From the NCBI GenBank assembly GCA_003564655.1, contig PXES01000267.1, positions 1 to 14,396 on the forward strand: a stretch of DNA of 14,396 bases, written 5' to 3'. The DNA is from Paracoccaceae bacterium (GTDB lineage Bacteria; Pseudomonadota; Alphaproteobacteria; Rhodobacterales; Rhodobacteraceae). A program made the position numbers and the translations under genes. The notes beneath the pieces were generated by a model, which saw nothing but the letters and a program-made list of their open reading frames with translations, had not been told where the DNA came from and did not search any database. Shown piece after piece: positions 12,177-14,396 of the stretch (positions are counted from its first letter, which is position 1; each line of letters starts with the position of its first letter).

Positions 12177-13187
12177 TTAGCGTTGCGAACCGATCTCGGC
12201 ATCCCAGCGGGCGAGCAGGTGCTGGCGCACCTCGCTCGACCCGTAGGGGGCAAAATCGTAGTCGATCAGCGTGATCTCGTCGAGCGAGGGCGATTCCGGC
12301 GGCACCGGCGCGTTGACATTTGACGGCACCTGGAAGCTGTTGGCCTCGGCCCCCAATGCCTGCGCCTCGGGGCTCAGCGCCCAGTCGTAGAACAGCCGTG
12401 CATTGTCAGGGTTCGGGCCGCCTTCGACAAGGCTCATGGAACCGATCTCGTAGCCCGTGCCCTCGCACGGGGCGACCGAGCCGATGGGCGCGCCCTGCAC
12501 AGCCTGAGCGACCGCGTCATGCAGGAACACGATGCCGATCGCGGTCTCACCCGTTGCGGCGTTGCGGATGGGCGCTGCACCCGATTGCGTATACTGGCTG
12601 ATATTCTGGTCAAGCTGGCCGAGGAATTCGAACGCCTCGTCTTCGCCCATGATCTGAACTAGCGTCGCGAGCAACGTGTAAGCCGTGCCCGACGAGTTGG
12701 GGTTGGCGACCTGGACATCATCGGCAAAGCGCTCTTCCAGCAAGTCCGCCCAGCAGGCCGGGGCCGGATCGTCCACCAGATCCCGATTGTAGCCGTAACC
12801 CAGCGCGCCGGCATAAATTCCGATGGTGCGGTTGCCCGAGGCCTCGGCCTGCGACAGCGCCCAGTCCTGCAGTTCCGACATCATGGGCGATTCATAGGCT
12901 GCGGTCAGCCCTTCCTCGGCGGCCTGCAGATGCGGATCGCCCGTGCCGCCCCACCACACGTCGCCGCGCGGCTGGTCACGCTCGGCCATAAGCTGGGCGA
13001 AGGTCTCGCCCGACGACCGGCGGGTCATCAGCACGTTGATGCCGGTCTCGCGCTGGAAACTCTCGCCCATCAGGCGGCACCATTCTTCCTGAACCGAGCA
13101 ATACAGGACAAGTTCATCGGCGCTGGCGACGGCGGGAACCGAAATGAAACCCGCGATGGTCGCAGATATGATCGTTGATTTACGCAC
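12177..13187 (-). CDS. Periplasmic substrate-binding protein (FbpA/AfuA-type, ABC importer)
   Basis: A 336-residue secreted solute-binding protein, first gene of the transporter operon. I chose the GTG start at 13187 because GGGAGGG lies six bases upstream and a clean Sec signal peptide follows: basic MRKS, a hydrophobic core, and AVASA before DELVLYC, so cleavage is likely after residue 23. The frame remains open far upstream, but that part lacks a plausible protein. The mature protein shows FbpA-class features: LVLYCSVQEEWCRLM (C30, C37), MTRRSSGETFAQLMAE and GDVWWGGTGDPHLQAA. Tyrosine-pair iron ligands of the FbpA/FutA type are not apparent, which argues against free Fe3+. A His-Asp pair (H223-D224) and E247 sit where AfuA-type sugar-phosphate binders may contact sugar hydroxyls; this is from memory and needs a structural alignment. 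The substrate is unproven; a phosphorylated compound is my preferred guess. Confidence 0.88.
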   Translation of the reverse strand: MRKSTIISATIAGFISVPAVASADELVLYCSVQEEWCRLMGESFQRETGINVLMTRRSSGETFAQLMAERDQPRGDVWWGGTGDPHLQAAEEGLTAAYESPMMSELQDWALSQAEASGNRTIGIYAGALGYGYNRDLVDDPAPACWADLLEERFADDVQVANPNSSGTAYTLLATLVQIMGEDEAFEFLGQLDQNISQYTQSGAAPIRNAATGETAIGIVFLHDAVAQAVQGAPIGSVAPCEGTGYEIGSMSLVEGGPNPDNARLFYDWALSPEAQALGAEANSFQVPSNVNAPVPPESPSLDEITLIDYDFAPYGSSEVRQHLLARWDAEIGSQR

Positions 13188-13193
13188 TGTTTT

Positions 13194-13200
13194 CCCTCCC
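13194..13200 (-). promoter_or_regulatory. Strong Shine-Dalgarno that fixes the GTG start of the binding protein
   Basis: GGGAGGG on the minus strand lies six bases before GTG at 13187. No ATG in the same frame is nearby. This site and the signal peptide directly after the GTG decide the start. Confidence 0.75.
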
Positions 13201-13244
13201 TTTTTTGGTGTGGCATCTGCGTCCAGGAACCCCCTTTTCGCGCT

Positions 13245-13256
13245 GATACCGCTATC
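13245..13256. promoter_or_regulatory. Palindromic operator-like site GATACCGCTATC
   Basis: A 12-base imperfect palindrome (GATA, four central bases, TATC; ten of twelve positions symmetric) sits just downstream of the TATAGT hexamer, around the expected transcription start of the ABC operon. A dimeric repressor could bind here. No regulator gene is present in the window to pair with it. Confidence 0.25.
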
Positions 13257-13259
13257 GAG

Positions 13260-13282
13260 ACTATATGACAGATTCGTGACTT
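13260..13282 (-). promoter_or_regulatory. Candidate promoter and Pho-box-like repeat upstream of the ABC operon
   Basis: Read leftwards, AAGTCAC-GAAT-CTGTCAT (13282-13265) gives two GTCA cores 11 bases apart, the period of PhoB boxes. The second heptamer matches the known CTGTCAT exactly, the first at four of seven positions. It runs directly into TATAGT (13265-13260), a good -10 hexamer about 70 bases before the GTG start. The region upstream has no clear TTGACA, which would fit an activator-dependent promoter. In classical Pho promoters, however, the box lies about ten bases further from the -10, so this is suggestive only. Confidence 0.3.
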
Positions 13283-13345
13283 TGCGACAGAAATCCGCGC
13301 GGGCACCGCACTTTTTGTCTCTACCCGGAGGGGCCGGATGAGGGG

Positions 13346-13534
13346 GTGTCGGCACCCCTCCCCGCCAAGCCGTTCTCGGCCCATGCCGATGATTGCACCG
13401 CCAAGGGGCATTTCGACACCTGCGCCGAACCCGCAGCCACTGTCGCGGTGCAGTGCGCGGCCCGGCAACAGATCGCGGCAGACCGGAATATGAGAAACGC
13501 CAGTACCGGTCCTGTGAAACCCCTCGGGAATTGA
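13346..13534 (+). pseudogene. Coding-like patch, possible small Cys-containing protein or decayed gene
   Basis: From a GTG at 13346 a 62-codon frame gives a product with three Cys, including CTAKGHFDTCAEPAATVAVQ followed by CAARQQIAADRN. About 79% of the first 47 codons end in G or C, and first positions are G-rich, as in real genes here. The C-x10-C...AAD stretch faintly recalls small periplasmic DUF1311-type proteins, but no signal peptide is present. After about 13490 the coding feel moves to another frame (EYEKRQYRSCETPRELKQHV), which runs in frame into the RidA gene. This suggests a frameshifted remnant. A competing ATG at 13338 has a good GGAGG but encodes a Pro/Arg-rich 51-residue peptide that looks non-biological. 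Confidence 0.2.
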
Positions 13535-13635
13535 AGCAGCACGTGGAGGACCTGGCGGTCAGGGGATTGACGCCGCACGCGCGCAGTGGCTTGCTGACAA
13601 TCTGCCGTGCGCGCGGCGCTGAACGAGGTCTGCCG

Positions 13636-14031
13636 ATGCCCCTGCCACATTTCCACATGGTCGATGCCGCCCCGCAACCCGTGGCGCCCTTCTCGCATGC
13701 GACCGAGGTCGATGGCTGGGTCTTCCTGACAGGCCAGATGCCCACCTGGCCGGGTGAACCGGATCGCCCTCTGCCCGAAGGCATCGCGGCGCAGACGCGC
13801 CGCGTCATGGACAACCTGATCGTGGTTCTGGACGGGCTCGGGCTGGGGCTTGCGAACGTGGTGCAGGCGCGCGTCTACATCACCGCGTTCGAGCGTGACT
13901 ATGCCGCGATGAACACAGCCTACATGAGCTACTTCGCAGACGGGAAGCTGCCAGCGCGCACCTGCATCGGGGTGAGCGGCCTCGCCCTCGGGGCGCTGGT
14001 CGAGATCGATATGGTCGCCCGACGGCCCTGA
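13636..14031 (+). CDS. RidA family protein (YjgF/YER057c/UK114)
   Basis: A 131-residue cytoplasmic protein of the RidA superfamily, normal length. The conserved C-terminal block reads LPARTCIGVSGLALGALVEI, with R108 and E123 at the positions that in active RidA enzymes hold and activate an imine/enamine substrate, and C110 also conserved. The N-terminal half has the usual FLTGQMP turn and AAQTRRVMDNL helix. RidA proteins hydrolyse reactive 2-aminoacrylate-type enamines; many divergent members have unknown or pathway-specific roles. GAGG at 13625-13628 lies seven bases before the ATG. The frame is open for 81 more codons upstream, but these do not resemble any RidA N-terminus. It is divergent from the ABC operon, so a shared regulon is possible but unproven. 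Confidence 0.9.
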   Translation: MPLPHFHMVDAAPQPVAPFSHATEVDGWVFLTGQMPTWPGEPDRPLPEGIAAQTRRVMDNLIVVLDGLGLGLANVVQARVYITAFERDYAAMNTAYMSYFADGKLPARTCIGVSGLALGALVEIDMVARRP

Positions 14032-14255
14032 CCCGACGACGCCCCGGCCCGTCACGGCCACACGGGACGCGTCCAGTCCGCTCTCAAGGCGAGGGCCGCG
14101 GCCAGAGCCGCCCTGTTTCAGCAACCAGCGCGACACCGGGCGACGCCCGGGACGGAAAACACTTGTTTTCTAAGCCGATTCAGGCGATTTGATGAAAATT
14201 GACGAAAAGTAGTTCGTCACTCGGGGAGTGCCGGTTCATACGCAAGGAGAATGAA
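14032..14255. promoter_or_regulatory. Intergenic region with two perfect inverted repeats upstream of the exported protein
   Basis: The left part is GC-rich, with small hairpins that may end the RidA transcript, such as CCGGGC/GCCCGG at 14136-14150 with a three-base loop. The right part is AT-rich and promoter-like. It carries GAAAACA-CT-TGTTTTC (14155-14170) and TGACGAA-AAGTAG-TTCGTCA (14200-14219). Both have perfect 7-base arms and look like binding sites for dimeric regulators. I cannot place a convincing -35/-10 pair. AGGAG at 14245-14249 serves the next gene. Confidence 0.4.
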
Positions 14256-14396
14256 ATGAGGGGCGCTCTTGGCCTCGCGGTCGCGTTCGTGCTTTATGCA
14301 GGGTCGGTTCTGCCAGCTGCGGCAGCACCATTCTGGGATTTTTCATTTTCCGGGACCTTCGGCCTTGGGAGTGGCAGCCCCGCCTCTGTGGGCGGC
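14256..14396 (+). CDS. Exported protein, N-terminal fragment (runs off the window)
   Basis: Forty-seven codons are visible. ATG at 14256 follows AGGAG with a six-base spacer; the ATG at 14251 reads MK-stop and is excluded. The N-terminus is a Sec signal peptide: an Arg at position 2, a hydrophobic core (LGLAVAFVLYAGSVL) and PAAAA before PFWDF. The start of the mature region, WDFSFSGTFGLGSGSPASVGG, is rich in Gly, Ser and Phe. It resembles the beginning of secreted beta-rich proteins that often carry a PEP-CTERM or VPLPA-type sorting signal at the far C-terminus. That end is outside the window, so the class is a guess. The AT-rich upstream region with two inverted repeats suggests tight control. 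Confidence 0.7.
   Translation, partial: MRGALGLAVAFVLYAGSVLPAAAAPFWDFSFSGTFGLGSGSPASVGG

Larger units (their letters stand above)
13188..13635. other. 448-base divergent region between the ABC operon and the RidA gene
   Basis: This stretch holds the operon's promoter candidates (listed separately) near its left end. A hairpin with stem GGGGTG/CACCCC lies at 13343-13358. A second inverted repeat with arms GCGCGCA at 13579-13585 and TGCGCGC at 13608-13614 lies 21 bases before the RidA ATG and could be an operator or leader stem. Between 13346 and about 13490 the + strand has a coding-like codon pattern without a recognisable protein (see the separate entry). I see no transcription factor gene here. 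Confidence 0.5.

Noticed and set aside
12177..13187. Binding protein as a plain iron(III) carrier
   Set aside because: General annotation would say Fe3+, but I do not see the tyrosine-pair iron ligands near the C-terminal half typical of FbpA/FutA, and the operon carries a phosphatase. It is kept as an alternative, not as the call.
13188..13814. N-terminal extension of the binding protein on the - strand
   Set aside because: The GTG at 13187 has an ideal Shine-Dalgarno and is followed at once by a signal peptide. The upstream translation is Arg/Pro/Cys-rich, lacks a domain, and would run antisense into the RidA gene.

Overview
The window is GC-rich, with tightly packed operons, mostly G/C third codon positions and stop/start overlaps. 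The gene families and codon use fit an alphaproteobacterium, most likely of the Rhodobacterales type (Paracoccus/Rhodobacter/Roseobacter relatives). This placement is inferred from style and family content, not from a marker gene.

Layout. (1) At 1-284 (-) is the 5' part of a small protein with a DUF1127-like tail, divergent from what follows. (2) At 484-7663 (+) is an eight-gene Mrp/Mnh-type cation/proton antiporter operon in the order E, F, G, a fused MbhD-MbhE-MrpB-like protein, C, D, and then two more D-type (NuoL/M/N-like) antiporter subunits. Neighbouring genes overlap by a few bases or lie at most 18 bases apart. No full-length MrpA is present. The order resembles the antiporter module of archaeal Mrp/Mbh complexes more than the bacterial ABCDEFG operon. 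The third D-type subunit has lost the TM5 glutamate and carries a long C-terminal tail. (3) At 7664-8087 is a gene-poor convergent gap rich in inverted repeats. (4) At 8088-13187 (-) is a four-gene operon, transcribed leftwards: periplasmic binding protein (GTG start), double-length permease, ABC ATPase, and an inositol-monophosphatase-family phosphatase. The transporter is of the FbpABC/AfuABC class. With a phosphatase in the same operon, a simple reading is uptake of a phosphorylated organic compound followed by dephosphorylation. (5) At 13188-13635 is a divergent regulatory region with a candidate promoter, a Pho-box-like GTCA repeat, a GATA/TATC palindrome and a coding-like patch. (6) At 13636-14031 (+) is a RidA-family protein. 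(7) At 14032-14255 is a spacer with two perfect inverted repeats, followed by the 5' end of an exported protein (14256 to the window edge).

How they work together. The Mrp-type operon should form one large inner-membrane complex exchanging Na+ (or another cation) for protons, for pH and salt homeostasis. The ABC operon would be a separate nutrient-uptake unit. No tRNA, rRNA, CRISPR array, insertion sequence, transposase or integrase was seen. The most interesting points are the three-antiporter-subunit architecture with a glutamate-less third subunit, and the transporter-plus-phosphatase operon with a possible phosphate-type control site.
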